Positions 42,608 to 52,046 of a stretch of DNA of 64,000 bases are shown piece after piece. The position numbers were made by a program, and so were the translations under genes. Under the pieces are notes generated by a model. It ran no database searches, was not told the DNA's origin, and saw only the letters and a program-made list of their open reading frames with translations. This stretch comes from Mollicutes bacterium (GTDB lineage: Bacteria > Bacillota_I > Bacilli_A > Izemoplasmatales > Izemoplasmataceae): contig PWFC01000074.1 in assembly GCA_003554025.1 (NCBI GenBank), forward strand, positions 1 through 64,000. The letters are read 5' to 3'. Numbering within the stretch: position 1 is the first letter of the stretch; each line of letters begins with the position of its first letter.

Positions 42608-44346
42608 GACTGAACCCTTTGAAACATGGTTTCAAGTTCGTGAGTGCTGAAAGAAAGGATGGTCGGCCTTCCGTGGGGGCAGGTAAAGGGGTTTTCGCAA
42701 CGGTCGAGATCTTCAATCAATCGGTCGATTTCGTGCTTGTTGATGTATTTGTTGGCGCGAACGCTGTGTTTGCAGGCCAAATCGGCGGCGACTTTGTCGA
42801 TCATTTTTGAAACCGAAACTTCTTCTTCCGCAAGCAACAACCGCACCATGCGTTCTGCGTATTCTTCCTCTTCGCCTTCTTTGAACCAGTGCGGGTGGGA
42901 GTGGATCGACAAGGTGGTGTCGTCTTTGACTTCGGTGTGCAATCCGAATGAAAGGAGGGTTTCCTTGATGGATTCGTGCGCGAGAATCTCCCGGTTTGAA
43001 AGCGAGAGGTCAAAAGGCGTCAAAAGATTTCGAACCGTTGGTGTTTCTCGGCTCATAGCCGCGATGTATTGTTCGTAGCGAATGCGTTCCGCCGCGGCGT
43101 GCTGGTCCACGATGTAAAGTGCGTTTTCGTCTTGAAACAAAAGATAAGTCCCGAAACTTTGGCCGATGTAGGAGAGGTAGGGCAGCCGCTTATTCTTCTT
43201 AGACGCGGGTTCTTCTTGTGTTTTTTCAGGCGTTGGTGGCGGGGCGGGGGTTTCTTCGACCTTGCTTGGCCTTTCGCTTTGGCGTTCCTTCGCTTGTGTG
43301 AAATCGAAACCGGATTGTTCGGGCGCGGGTTGTTCGCGGCGTTCAACCATGGGTATAAGATCTTCACTCTTCAACCTGGAGGCAAGCGTCGATTCGATCA
43401 GTTTCCTGAGTTCCGCTTCTTCGGTGAATTTCACCGAGAGCTTTTGCGGGTGGATGTTCACATCGACAAGCAATGGATCGACTTCAATCTCCAAATAAAG
43501 AATCGGGAACTTGTGCACTGGAAGGTATGTCCGATACGCCGAAAGAGCGGCGTTTAAGAGCTTGTTGTTGTGGATGATTCGACGATTGGTGATCAAGGTC
43601 ATGTGTTGGCGCGAAGAACGGGTGTGCGAGGGTTTGGACATATAGCCCTTGATTTTGAAATACTGGTTTTTGTTTTCAAAGGCCAACATGTTTTTGATCA
43701 CATCAAGAGGGTAGATTTGGTGGAGGACTTTCAAAACGTCGTTGTCTCCTTGCGTTTTTAAAAGCGTTTTGCCGTTGTTGGTCAAAGTGAAGGCAATATG
43801 CGGATGCGACAAGGCGATTTTGTTGACGTAATCGACGACGAAAGAGAGCTCCCGTTGTGCGCTTTTTAAGTGTTTCAAACGAGCCGGGGTGTTGTAAAAA
43901 AGGTCTTTGATGAGGATTTTGGTCCCTTTTCTGGCTTCGCCTTTTTCTTCGGAGACGATGTCGCCGTTACGAACCACTATGCGGTCGCCGGATTGTTCGT
44001 TCAAAGAGGCGTCGACTTCTACTTTTGCGACGCTTGCGATGCTTGGCAGCGCTTCGCCACGAAACCCCAAACTGCCGATGTGATGGAGGTCGTGGTGGGT
44101 CTTGATTTTGCTGGTGGCGTGACGTTTGAAGGCCATGCGCAAATCGTCTTTGTCCATGCCCTCGCCATCGTCTAACACCGTGATTTCACGGAATCCCGCT
44201 TCGCGCAAGTGCACTTCGACGCTTTTGGCGCTGGCGTCGATGGCGTTTTCAAGCAGTTCTTTCACGACGCTGGCCATGTTTTCAACCACTTCGCCGGCGG
44301 CGATCATGTTTGATAGCGTTTCATCAAGTTGGCGAATCTTACCCAT
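42604..44346 (-). CDS. mutL: DNA mismatch repair protein MutL
   Basis: A 580-residue GHKL ATPase with N-terminal ATPase motifs (IAAGEVVENMASVVKEL near 18-34, DDGEGM near 60, GFRGEALPSI near 95). The C-terminal domain keeps the endonuclease signature DQHAAAERIRYE plus ACKHS and CPHGRP, so this is a nicking MutL as in organisms without MutH. ATG 44346 (MGKIRQLDE) follows AAGGTGG; the 11 codons upstream are unlikely to be translated. Confidence 0.96.
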   Translation of the reverse strand: MGKIRQLDETLSNMIAAGEVVENMASVVKELLENAIDASAKSVEVHLREAGFREITVLDDGEGMDKDDLRMAFKRHATSKIKTHHDLHHIGSLGFRGEALPSIASVAKVEVDASLNEQSGDRIVVRNGDIVSEEKGEARKGTKILIKDLFYNTPARLKHLKSAQRELSFVVDYVNKIALSHPHIAFTLTNNGKTLLKTQGDNDVLKVLHQIYPLDVIKNMLAFENKNQYFKIKGYMSKPSHTRSSRQHMTLITNRRIIHNNKLLNAALSAYRTYLPVHKFPILYLEIEVDPLLVDVNIHPQKLSVKFTEEAELRKLIESTLASRLKSEDLIPMVERREQPAPEQSGFDFTQAKERQSERPSKVEETPAPPPTPEKTQEEPASKKNKRLPYLSYIGQSFGTYLLFQDENALYIVDQHAAAERIRYEQYIAAMSRETPTVRNLLTPFDLSLSNREILAHESIKETLLSFGLHTEVKDDTTLSIHSHPHWFKEGEEEEYAERMVRLLLAEEEVSVSKMIDKVAADLACKHSVRANKYINKHEIDRLIEDLDRCENPFTCPHGRPTILSFSTHELETMFQRVQS

Positions 44347-44420
44347 AGCAACCACCTTTTCCGTTTTCGTCCTAGTCATTTTATCACGTTTTCACGCAAT
44401 TTCACAGTGAGTCTTTTGTG

Positions 44421-44449
44421 TTGTGGTTTCTTCTTTCCTCTTGTATAAT
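44421..44449 (+). promoter_or_regulatory. Promoter of the DUF3137-like gene
   Basis: TTGTGG (44421-44426), 17 bases and a perfect TATAAT (44444-44449). The start point falls next to the SD, giving a leader under 20 bases. Confidence 0.7.
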
Positions 44450-44471
44450 ACACTTTGAAGGAGCGATGCTT

Positions 44472-45305
44472 ATGAAAACGCCCGACGAATTCCAAAAAGC
44501 CAAGTATTCTCACGAAAAACGCTTCATATTCGCACAATCCCTTTTGCTTCTCAGCGTTGTTTTCCTGCTGGTCAGCGTAATCGTCAACCCGTATTTCTTC
44601 ATCGTGACCGCCATTATGCTCGGCCTCGGGTTTTTGATGAGGACGCACAGCAAGGAAGAACTTCGAAAAATCGAAGTGTCTTTCCTAAACAAAGTGTTCA
44701 AGCCCCGCCTCGAACAAAGAATCTCCGGAACCTTTTTGCCCGACCAAGGCCTTCCGAAAACCTTTTTCGAAGGCATGAGGGTTCTTCCCTTAGAAGAGGT
44801 CTACGTTTCCAAACAGCGCATCCAAGGGCAAATCGGTGAGATCGATTATAAAATCGCGTACGTGAAATTCGAACCTTTCAAAAAGAAATTCCGCGGCTTC
44901 GAATCGCAAATCGCCACTTTCTCGGGAAAGGTCTTTCACGCCGTGTTTCCAAGTGCGTCCGAAGAGGAAATACTCCTTCACAACAAACCCACAGAAAAGG
45001 CTGAAAACGCGCATGAACGGGAAGGGTATTTCATCGAAACGGGCGACGTTCTTCTCGCAAAGAGCCTTTTTGAAGAAGAAACCTTCAAAAAAATCAAAAC
45101 GTTTCTGGATTTTTACCGCAGCAAAACCGAGTTCCGTCTCCAATCCAACCACCTCATCGTCTTGGTCCACGACTACAAGCCCTTCATCACCACCGAACTG
45201 GGCCATCCGCTTTCCGAGGGGCACACCGAGCGCGTCATCGAAAACATCGCGCGTTTCGTTGAGTTGTTAAACGCCTTGCAAAACGACACGACCGTCTTCA
45301 AATAA
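44472..45305 (+). CDS. DUF3137-like membrane-anchored protein
   Basis: A 277-residue protein with two hydrophobic helices near the N-terminus (about 18-36 and 40-58, short turn between), then a 215-residue cytoplasmic region. The layout and the final part (TTELGHPLSEGHTERVIENI) resemble DUF3137/galanin-like bacterial proteins of unknown function; this family call is from memory of the pattern, not a search. ATG 44472 is selected because AAGGAG is 8 bases upstream, better than ATG 44466. It is a lone plus-strand gene between mutL and mutS. Confidence 0.7.
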   Translation: MKTPDEFQKAKYSHEKRFIFAQSLLLLSVVFLLVSVIVNPYFFIVTAIMLGLGFLMRTHSKEELRKIEVSFLNKVFKPRLEQRISGTFLPDQGLPKTFFEGMRVLPLEEVYVSKQRIQGQIGEIDYKIAYVKFEPFKKKFRGFESQIATFSGKVFHAVFPSASEEEILLHNKPTEKAENAHEREGYFIETGDVLLAKSLFEEETFKKIKTFLDFYRSKTEFRLQSNHLIVLVHDYKPFITTELGHPLSEGHTERVIENIARFVELLNALQNDTTVFK

Positions 45306-45337
45306 ATAAACGCATATCGATCGATATGCGTTTATTT
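45304..45337. terminator. Perfect palindromic terminator between convergent genes
   Basis: A 17-base inverted repeat without a loop, centred on CGATCG, with T-rich ends on both strands. It serves the DUF3137-like gene and mutS and overlaps both stop codons. Confidence 0.75.
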
Positions 45338-47894
45338 ATTTGCGGTTTTTCAAGTCCTCTTTCAGTTTGTATAAAGTCGTCAGCGCTTCGATTGGTTTCA
45401 TTTCGTCGAGGTCGAGCGACTCTAAACGCTTGAAGGCCGCTTCATAAGGGGACGGCTTTTTTTCTTCAACCTCTTGCAACGTGAAGAGATTGGGCGTGGT
45501 CGTCGAGTCCGCGCGGCCGTTTTTTTCTAACGATTGAAGAATCTTCTCGCTTCGTCGAATCAAGGAAGGGGGGAGCTTCGCGAGCGAGGCGACGTTGATG
45601 CCATAAGAACGGTCCGCCTTCCCTTTTTCGACTTTGTGGTGGAACTTGATGGCGCCCTCGATTTCTTCGGCGCTCACGTGAATGTTTCGAAGGCGGGAGA
45701 GATGTTCCTCTAGGTCGGTCAGTTCGTGGTAATGCGTGGAAAAAAGCGTTTTGGCGCCGATTTTTTCGTGAATGTACTCGATGATGGCCTGCGCAAGAGC
45801 CATGCCGTCGTAGGTGGACGTGCCTCGGCCAATCTCGTCAAAGAGTATGAGCGAAGAGGCGGTCGCGTTTTTGATGGCGTGGTTCGCATCCAGCATTTCG
45901 ACCATGAATGTCGATTTTCCGCTGATCAGATCGTCGCTTGCGCCGATGCGGGTGAACAGCTGGTCGAAAATGGGAAGCTTCGCGCGTTTTGCCGGCACAA
46001 ACGAGCCGATTTGGGCCATGATGGCGGAGATGGCCAACTGACGCATATAGGTCGATTTTCCGCTCATGTTCGGGCCGGTGATCAGGAGGATGTCGACGTG
46101 TTCGTCCATGAAGATGTCGTTGGGAATGAAGGTCTCCTCCAAAACTTTTTCGACGACCGGATGGCGGGAATCGGCGATGTCGATGGTGTCGTTTTCGCTG
46201 ATTGTGGGGCGGGCGAGATCATAGGCCTCGCTCGCTTCGCTGAGCGAGAGAAACATGTCGACTTCGCTTAAAATTTCCGCGTTTTTTTGCAGCGCGGGGA
46301 TGTGTTTTCGGATGACGTCGCGCAAGGCGATGAACAGCTCGTATTCCCGCTGCACGCTTTTTTCTTCGCTGGAGAGGATGATTTTTTCCTTCTCTTTCAG
46401 CGCTTCGGTGATGTAGCGTTCGGCGTTGGCGAGGGTTTGTTTGCGGGTGTAGCCGAACTCGTCTTTGACGTTGGCGATTTGGCCCTTGGGCACTTCGATG
46501 TAATAGCCGAAGACGCGGTTGTATCCGACCTTGAGCTTTTTGATGCCGGTTCGTTTTCGTTCTTCTTGCTCTAAGTTTTTCAACCATTCGCTGATGTTCA
46601 AGTGCACATCGCGGAGTTCGTCCAACGTTTCGTCGTACCCTTCTTTGAACATGTTCCCTTCTTTGATGGTGATGGGGACATCGTCTTGCAAGGCGTTGTT
46701 CAGTTCGCCGGTGATTGTGTTTAAGGGATCGATCGAAGCGCTCAAAAATTCGCTGTATTCAAGATGGAGGCTTTTTAGGCGGCTTTGAAAATCGGGCAAT
46801 ATATTCAGGCTTTTGCGAAGCTGCACGAGGTCTTTGGCGTTGGCGTTTCCATAAGAGATGCGTCCGACGATGCGTTCAAGGTCGTAGACGTTTTTGAGGA
46901 GTTCTTTGAGTTCGCTGCGGACGATGAACTCCTTGTTCAGCGTTTCGACAAAGTCGTAACGGGTTTCCAAAATGTCCTTGTTTAAAAGGGGGCGGAGAAT
47001 TTGGCGTTTAAGATAGCGCGCCCCCATGGCGGTCGTCGTTTTGTTCAACAGCCAGTAAAGAGAACCGTTTTCCTTGTTTTTGATCATGGTGCGGACAAGT
47101 TCTAGGTGGCGAATGGTGTTCGCGTCCATCTTCATCGCCGAAGAAGCTTCGATGTGCTTGACTTCTTTGAGATGGAGCAGGTTCCTTTTTTGGGTGTTGA
47201 TGATGTAGCTCAAAAGGCGACGCACCGTTTTTTGCTCTTGCGGAGTAGGCAGGTGGTCGTATAGATGGGTGAAGGCGTCGGGGACTTCGGTGTCGTTGTG
47301 GATGGAGACGGTAATGCCTTCGTGTTCGGTGTATTGCTGGATGTAGCTTCTTTCAAAAGCGTGGCCGACAACAATCTCGCGGACTTGCAACGTCGAAAGT
47401 TCGCCGATGAGAGCGCTGGCGTCCTTGGGAATCTTGAGCCCATACATTTCCCCGGTCGACACGTTCAAATAACCGAGCGTATAAAAATAATCGGAAAGGC
47501 CAATGGCCGCGATGAAATATTCCTCAGCGTCGCTGTCCTCGACGTTCGTCCCCGGAGTGACGACGCGTACGATTTCCCTTTTGACGATGGTTTTTGCGCT
47601 TTTGGGGTCTTCGACCTGCTCGCAGATGGCCACTTTGTAGCCCTTGTCGACTAGGCGGTTGATGTAGGACTCGCTGGCGTGGTGGGGGACGCCGCACATG
47701 GGCACCCGTTCGTCGTTGCCTCCATCGCGGGAAGTGAGCTGAATCTCGAGTTCGCGGCTGGCGACGTATGCGTCTTCAAAAAACATTTCGTAAAAATCGC
47801 CCAGCCTAAAAAAGACTATAGTGTCCTTATAGTCTTCTTTTATGGTGAGATATTGTTGCATCATCGGTGTGTATTTGGTTTTGTCGATAGCCAT
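45336..47894 (-). CDS. mutS: DNA mismatch repair protein MutS
   Basis: An 852-residue MutS1. The mismatch-binding N-terminus has the Phe-x-Glu of RLGDFYEMFF (near residues 33-37). The lever/clamp domains are followed by the ATPase with Walker A GPNMSGKST near residue 600, and DEIGRGTSTYDG. The C-terminus carries the short MutL/beta-clamp region. ATG 47894 (MAIDKTKYTP) has AAGGTG upstream. An open frame runs 168 codons further, but it overlaps the next gene in another frame and reads as a low-complexity Arg/His-rich shadow. It is followed on the other side of the DUF3137-like gene by mutL, as in Bacillus. Confidence 0.96.
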   Translation of the reverse strand: MAIDKTKYTPMMQQYLTIKEDYKDTIVFFRLGDFYEMFFEDAYVASRELEIQLTSRDGGNDERVPMCGVPHHASESYINRLVDKGYKVAICEQVEDPKSAKTIVKREIVRVVTPGTNVEDSDAEEYFIAAIGLSDYFYTLGYLNVSTGEMYGLKIPKDASALIGELSTLQVREIVVGHAFERSYIQQYTEHEGITVSIHNDTEVPDAFTHLYDHLPTPQEQKTVRRLLSYIINTQKRNLLHLKEVKHIEASSAMKMDANTIRHLELVRTMIKNKENGSLYWLLNKTTTAMGARYLKRQILRPLLNKDILETRYDFVETLNKEFIVRSELKELLKNVYDLERIVGRISYGNANAKDLVQLRKSLNILPDFQSRLKSLHLEYSEFLSASIDPLNTITGELNNALQDDVPITIKEGNMFKEGYDETLDELRDVHLNISEWLKNLEQEERKRTGIKKLKVGYNRVFGYYIEVPKGQIANVKDEFGYTRKQTLANAERYITEALKEKEKIILSSEEKSVQREYELFIALRDVIRKHIPALQKNAEILSEVDMFLSLSEASEAYDLARPTISENDTIDIADSRHPVVEKVLEETFIPNDIFMDEHVDILLITGPNMSGKSTYMRQLAISAIMAQIGSFVPAKRAKLPIFDQLFTRIGASDDLISGKSTFMVEMLDANHAIKNATASSLILFDEIGRGTSTYDGMALAQAIIEYIHEKIGAKTLFSTHYHELTDLEEHLSRLRNIHVSAEEIEGAIKFHHKVEKGKADRSYGINVASLAKLPPSLIRRSEKILQSLEKNGRADSTTTPNLFTLQEVEEKKPSPYEAAFKRLESLDLDEMKPIEALTTLYKLKEDLKNRK

Positions 47895-47908
47895 GTTCTC
47901 ACACCTTC

Positions 47909-48898
47909 TTATAAGAGATCGAGCAACACGACGGCAACCGCGGCGGCGACGATGATGAGCGCAATGAGGACATTGCGGTACATGCGGCGGCGCTTGCGGC
48001 GCTGCAACGTGTAACGGTGTGCGATTTCCTCGAATTTTGTATTGTATAGGTATTCTTCGATGTTGATGCCTTCGAAGATTTTGGCGTGGTCTTCTTGGAC
48101 GGGCACGTTTTGCTTTTTGCGTTTCAAGAGGATGAATTCGATCATGTCGACCTTTTTGAGTTCTATGGAGATGTTGATGCCTTTTTCTTTGGCGTGGCGT
48201 TCGAGTTCGAGAATGGATTTTTTGCGCAGTTCTTCTTGTTCGGCGTCGTTCAAATCGAGCTTCAAAGCGATGATTTCGATGAGCTGTTGCTTGTTGATGC
48301 GCCGGGGGATTTGCACCCCGTGCTTCTTGCCGAGGTCGCGGACGTCGTTCATGGTCGTGGCTTGAATCAACACGTCCCGGGCTTCTTTTTCCCGGCACCC
48401 TTCAAAATAGCCTTCCGGTTCAAAATAAATCTCACGCAGGTTCGCCGTAAGGGTTTCGTAAGACTCCTGTTCGCTGCGTTGGTGTTTCATCGTCAAATTT
48501 TGCAGCCGCACAAACTCTAGGTTGTTGATGCCAAGTTCGTTACGGTTGTGGATGATGATGTGCCAAAAATCCTTCTTGTATTCACGGACATTGATGGAAA
48601 CGCCATAGCTTTCCGCTAGGCGTTCAAGCTGAAAAACGGTAAAGGAATCGAACCACTTGAGACGGTGTCTCATCTCATCGGAAAACTTGTCGTCGTTTTC
48701 GGCGTTGGCGATGACGGGGGCGATGTTTTTACGAATGAGGGCTTTGTGCAAATAGTTCGGCAAATAGATTTCTTTGTTTTTCAAATATTTGATGATTTCT
48801 TCGGAAGGGATTACAGAAAAAGAATCGATCAACTTGTCGATGCGGACCTTTTTGTTGTTCAGCTCAATCGTTTCGTCTTTGCGGATGGGTCCTGTCAT
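47909..48898 (-). CDS. Tail-anchored protein with helix-extension-helix (Rho_N/SAP-like) repeats
   Basis: A 329-residue protein that I cannot assign to a named family. Three segments fit the pattern L-x-x-L-A-x-x-x-G-[VI]-x-x-x-x-x-x-K-x-x-h-x-x-I-[IL], typical of Rho N-terminal, SAP or HeH nucleic-acid-binding motifs: about 89-117, 186-212 and 229-257. A strongly basic stretch RRKRRR (300-305) is followed by one C-terminal helix (309-327) and the end of the chain, so it should be tail-anchored with its body in the cytoplasm. ATG 48898 has AAGGAGGG upstream. It lies where Bacillus has cotE, between ymcA and mutS. It may tether DNA or RNA to the membrane. Confidence 0.75.
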   Translation of the reverse strand: MTGPIRKDETIELNNKKVRIDKLIDSFSVIPSEEIIKYLKNKEIYLPNYLHKALIRKNIAPVIANAENDDKFSDEMRHRLKWFDSFTVFQLERLAESYGVSINVREYKKDFWHIIIHNRNELGINNLEFVRLQNLTMKHQRSEQESYETLTANLREIYFEPEGYFEGCREKEARDVLIQATTMNDVRDLGKKHGVQIPRRINKQQLIEIIALKLDLNDAEQEELRKKSILELERHAKEKGINISIELKKVDMIEFILLKRKKQNVPVQEDHAKIFEGINIEEYLYNTKFEEIAHRYTLQRRKRRRMYRNVLIALIIVAAAVAVVLLDLL

Positions 48899-48980
48899 GA
48901 AAAGCCCTCCTTCGCCCGTTTTCTTCATTATACACGAAAAAGAACTTGTAATCAATGCAAAGTGAGGCTACAAGTGCTTT

Positions 48981-49310
48981 TCAGCGTGTTTCAAAATCGA
49001 GGCACAACGCGTCTTCAATCATCCGATAAAGCATCCGGATTTCCTCGTTCAACTGTTCTTGCAACACCAAGTACTGATGAATGAGCGGGTGTTTTGACAG
49101 GTCTTCCCTCAACGTTTCATACGCCTTTTCTTCCTTCGCAAAATCTTGCTTTCGGTGCTTGGCCCGTACGTATCGTTTTTGCGCTTCTAGTAAGTCTTCG
49201 TACTGGTTCGAAAGCTTCTCGTCGGAGAGAATCCGCGCTTCGATGGCGCGATATTCCTTTACGAGAGGTTCTTCTTGCAAAGCTTCAATCAACGCTTCGA
49301 GCGATTTCAT
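48981..49310 (-). CDS. ymcA: YlbF/YmcA-family protein (RNase Y-associated)
   Basis: A 109-residue helical protein of the Com_YlbF family, with the typical IEALQEEPLVKEYRAIEARI start and a central coiled coil. In Bacillus YmcA, YlbF and YaaT form an iron-sulfur complex that directs RNase Y; no conserved Cys cluster is obvious here beyond one Cys near the end. It keeps the Bacillus position directly after miaB, overlapping it by 4 bases, and rny is a few genes upstream. ATG 49310 has GGGGAG upstream. Confidence 0.85.
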   Translation of the reverse strand: MKSLEALIEALQEEPLVKEYRAIEARILSDEKLSNQYEDLLEAQKRYVRAKHRKQDFAKEEKAYETLREDLSKHPLIHQYLVLQEQLNEEIRMLYRMIEDALCLDFETR

Positions 49311-50743
49311 AAACGCTCCCCTTTCATAAACCACGTTTTGGCTTCGACGATGCGCACATCGACAATCCTGCCCACAAGCGAGGCGTCCCCTTCAAAGTGG
49401 ACCAACTTGTTGTGGGGGGAATAGCCGGCCAACATGTTGGAATCTTGCTTGCTTTTGCCGTCGACAAGGACGGAGACCACTTCACCCACAAAACGTTCGT
49501 GGCCTTTTTTGTAACCTTCGTTCACAAGTTCCATCAACGTTTGGAGGCGTTCTTTTTTTGCGTCCATCGGCGTGTGGTCGGGGTATTTCGCCGAAGGCGT
49601 CCCCTTGCGTGGCGAATAGATGAAAGTGAAAGCTCCCTCAAACTCGGACTCTTTCACAAGCGAAAGGGTTTCTTCGAAGTCTTCTTGTTCTTCTCCGGGA
49701 AAACCGACGATCAAATCGGTCGTGATCGAGACGCCGGGAATGGCTTCTTTAAGCTTGCCGATTAAAGTCAAGAACGATTCCCGGGTGTATTTGCGGTTCA
49801 TTTTTTTGAGGATTTTGTTGCTGCCCGATTGTACGGGAAGATGAATATGCGGCATCATGTTGCCGCCCTTGGCAAGCGCGGCTATCGCCGCATCGTCAAA
49901 GTCGTTCGGATGCGAAGTGGTGAACCGGACACGGGCGATGGGCTTTTCGTTCAAGGCGTTCAACAAGTCCGCAAACGTATAGTCGCGCGCAGAAAAATCG
50001 CGACCGTAAGCGTTCACGTTTTGGCCAAGAAGCGTAATTTCCTTGTAGCCTTCCTCAACCAATGCGTCCACTTCTTCCAAAATCGCTTCCGGAGAACGCG
50101 AACGCTCTTTCCCGCGAGTGTAGGGTACGACGCAATATGTGCAAAACTCGTCGCATCCGAACATGATGTTCACCCAGGCTTTGGTTGGATGGGCGCGTTT
50201 TTTCGGCATCGCCTCGACGATGGAGCCTTCATCGCTTAAAACTTCGACGACGCGTTCTTTGTTCAAGACCGCGTTTTCTAAGATCTCGGGAAGACGATGG
50301 ATGTTGTGGGTGCCAAAGACAATGTCGACGTAAGGGTAATCTTTTAGCAGCCTATCCATCACGGATTCGTCTTGCGGCATGCACCCGCATATCCCTAGCA
50401 ACAAATCGGGATTGTGGCGCTTGTATTGTTTCAAACGGCCCAGTTCGCCGAAAACACGGTTTTCGGCGTTTGCACGGATAACGCAAGTGTTCAGCAAAAT
50501 CACATCGGCGGTTTCCTCGCCGGCAGCTTCTTTAAAACCTAGGCTTTCAAAAATGCCTTTTATCGCTTCGCTGTCGGCTTCGTTCCCCTGGCATCCATAG
50601 GTCGCAAGATGGTATGTGCGGCCTTTGCCGATGTTTTTGAGCGTTGTGTGCCGGTCGAAATCGATGATTGGCGTTTGGCCTTGCTTCCTTTTTCGGGCGC
50701 GTTTGAAAGAAGGGGTTTTGTAATATTCTTCGTAAAGGGTCAT
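49307..50743 (-). CDS. miaB: tRNA-2-methylthio-N6-dimethylallyladenosine synthase
   Basis: A 478-residue radical-SAM methylthiotransferase that converts i6A37 to ms2i6A37. The N-terminal UPF0004 domain has Cys in TYGCQGNEAD, LLNTCVIR and GICGCMPQD (second cluster). The radical-SAM core has CDEFCTYCVVP near residue 195, followed by a C-terminal TRAM domain. It works after MiaA, encoded four genes downstream in the same cluster. It overlaps ymcA by 4 bases and is preceded by ymdB. Confidence 0.96.
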   Translation of the reverse strand: MTLYEEYYKTPSFKRARKRKQGQTPIIDFDRHTTLKNIGKGRTYHLATYGCQGNEADSEAIKGIFESLGFKEAAGEETADVILLNTCVIRANAENRVFGELGRLKQYKRHNPDLLLGICGCMPQDESVMDRLLKDYPYVDIVFGTHNIHRLPEILENAVLNKERVVEVLSDEGSIVEAMPKKRAHPTKAWVNIMFGCDEFCTYCVVPYTRGKERSRSPEAILEEVDALVEEGYKEITLLGQNVNAYGRDFSARDYTFADLLNALNEKPIARVRFTTSHPNDFDDAAIAALAKGGNMMPHIHLPVQSGSNKILKKMNRKYTRESFLTLIGKLKEAIPGVSITTDLIVGFPGEEQEDFEETLSLVKESEFEGAFTFIYSPRKGTPSAKYPDHTPMDAKKERLQTLMELVNEGYKKGHERFVGEVVSVLVDGKSKQDSNMLAGYSPHNKLVHFEGDASLVGRIVDVRIVEAKTWFMKGERL

Positions 50744-50754
50744 GGTATCACCTG

Positions 50755-51513
50755 TTAATCGCTAATATTTATGGTTTCGATGGCGCCTTTTTCGGTATCG
50801 ATAAAGACCCCGTTCAGTTGCACGGTGTTTGTGACCTCGGGCGTCAAACGGTGCGGGATGCCCGTGGTGAACCGTTTCAAAACTTTGTCGCGGTCGGCGC
50901 CCAATATGCCATATTTGGCGCCGCACATGCCGGCGTCCGTAATGTAATAGGTGCCTTTAGGGAGCCGCATGGCATCGTTTGTCGCAACGTGGGTGTGGGT
51001 GCCGATGACGGCGTCGACACGGCCGTCGAGATAATGGGCGATGGCGAGTTTCTCGCTGGTCGCCTCGGCGTGCAAATCGACGACGATACAGTCCGCCTCA
51101 AGGCCGGCCAAAACGTCGTCAAGCGTTTCGAAAGGATTGTTCAAAGGGTCGCCCATGAATATGCGCCCCATAATCTGTATCAAAACGATTTTTTGGTTGT
51201 TGTAGTTGATCTCAATGAATCCTTTACCGGGTGTGGTTTTCGGATAGTTGAGCGGACGGACGATGTTGGATTCCTCGATATAATCGAGAAGCTCTTTTTT
51301 GGAAAACGAATGGTTGCCGAGGGTCACAGCGTGCGCGCCGAATTCCATCAGGCGCTTATAGTCACGCTTTCTAAGACCCAGACCTTCGGAGACGTTTTCA
51401 CCGTTGATGAAAAACACATCGTAGGGATAACGAGATTTCACTTCGGGCAAGAATTTTTCAAGAGCTTTCAACCCGGCTTCGCCGTAGACGTCGCCTAAAA
51501 ACAATATTCGCAT
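50755..51513 (-). CDS. ymdB: YmdB-family metallophosphoesterase
   Basis: A 252-residue calcineurin-like phosphodiesterase of the YmdB family (about 264 residues in Bacillus), where it hydrolyses cyclic nucleotides such as 2',3'-cAMP and affects RNase Y regulation and biofilm/nanotube choice. Metal motifs are LGDVYGEAG (6-14), NGENVSEG near 38, LGNHSFSK near 66, VDLHAEATSEK near 148 and GTHTHVATND near 176. It lies near rny as in Bacillus but is separated by a Nudix gene. Confidence 0.94.
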   Translation of the reverse strand: MRILFLGDVYGEAGLKALEKFLPEVKSRYPYDVFFINGENVSEGLGLRKRDYKRLMEFGAHAVTLGNHSFSKKELLDYIEESNIVRPLNYPKTTPGKGFIEINYNNQKIVLIQIMGRIFMGDPLNNPFETLDDVLAGLEADCIVVDLHAEATSEKLAIAHYLDGRVDAVIGTHTHVATNDAMRLPKGTYYITDAGMCGAKYGILGADRDKVLKRFTTGIPHRLTPEVTNTVQLNGVFIDTEKGAIETINISD

Positions 51514-52032
51514 TCAATTCCTCTCCTTTAAGAGCCCGAAATACTCCGCAAAATTCAAAAGCTCCGCATAATTCCAAAACCGTTTTTCTTCAACCATCCG
51601 CAGAATGTCCGCATGCGATGCGAATTGCACATCCATCACTTCTTCTGAGTCGGGCGAAAGCTGCTCAAGCGCCACGTCTTTTCGGGCGTGATAGACGTGG
51701 GTAATGGTGTTGTAGCCTTTGTGCGAGGTCACAATTCGTGCCCTTTTTTCCAGTTCGTCTTCACTAAGCGAAAGGCCGAGTTCTTCCTTTGTTTCGCGAA
51801 CAGCCGCCTCAAGGGGCGCTTCTTGATGGTTGGGGATGCCGCTTACGACCGCCCATTGATGGGGGATGGGATCCGTCTTTTTCGCACGGCGCTGTATAAG
51901 GAACTTCCCTTCGCTGTTTTCAATCCAAACATGGACGACTAAAAAATATTCGCCGGGTTTCAAGGACTGTCCTCGCAGCGCGACTTTGTTCAAGTAGTGA
52001 CCTTCTTCTGTGTAAAGATCAAAATATTCCAT
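51514..52032 (-). CDS. Nudix hydrolase (IPP isomerase/YfcD-like)
   Basis: A 172-residue Nudix protein. The box is intact: Gly, five residues, Glu, seven residues, then RETKEELGL, near residues 71-93. The region before it (LNKVALRGQSLKPGEYFLVVHVWIENSEG, shortened here to its key part VVHVWIEN) resembles YfcD/isopentenyl-diphosphate isomerase-like Nudix enzymes, but the catalytic Cys/Glu set of IDI is not evident, so the substrate is unknown. ATG 52032 has AAGGTG upstream; three further codons are open. It is inserted between ymdB and rny compared with Bacillus and abuts ymdB. Confidence 0.88.
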   Translation of the reverse strand: MEYFDLYTEEGHYLNKVALRGQSLKPGEYFLVVHVWIENSEGKFLIQRRAKKTDPIPHQWAVVSGIPNHQEAPLEAAVRETKEELGLSLSEDELEKRARIVTSHKGYNTITHVYHARKDVALEQLSPDSEEVMDVQFASHADILRMVEEKRFWNYAELLNFAEYFGLLKERN

Positions 52033-52046
52033 GGCAATCACCTTCT

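Noticed and set aside
45304-45337. Attachment site or mobile-element end
   Set aside because: The perfect palindrome lies exactly between convergent stop codons with T tracts, so a terminator explains it.
47895-48398. N-terminal extension of mutS by 168 residues
   Set aside because: It overlaps the tail-anchored protein gene in another frame, is Arg/His/Gln-rich like a frame shadow, and the normal MutS start with an SD lies at 47894.
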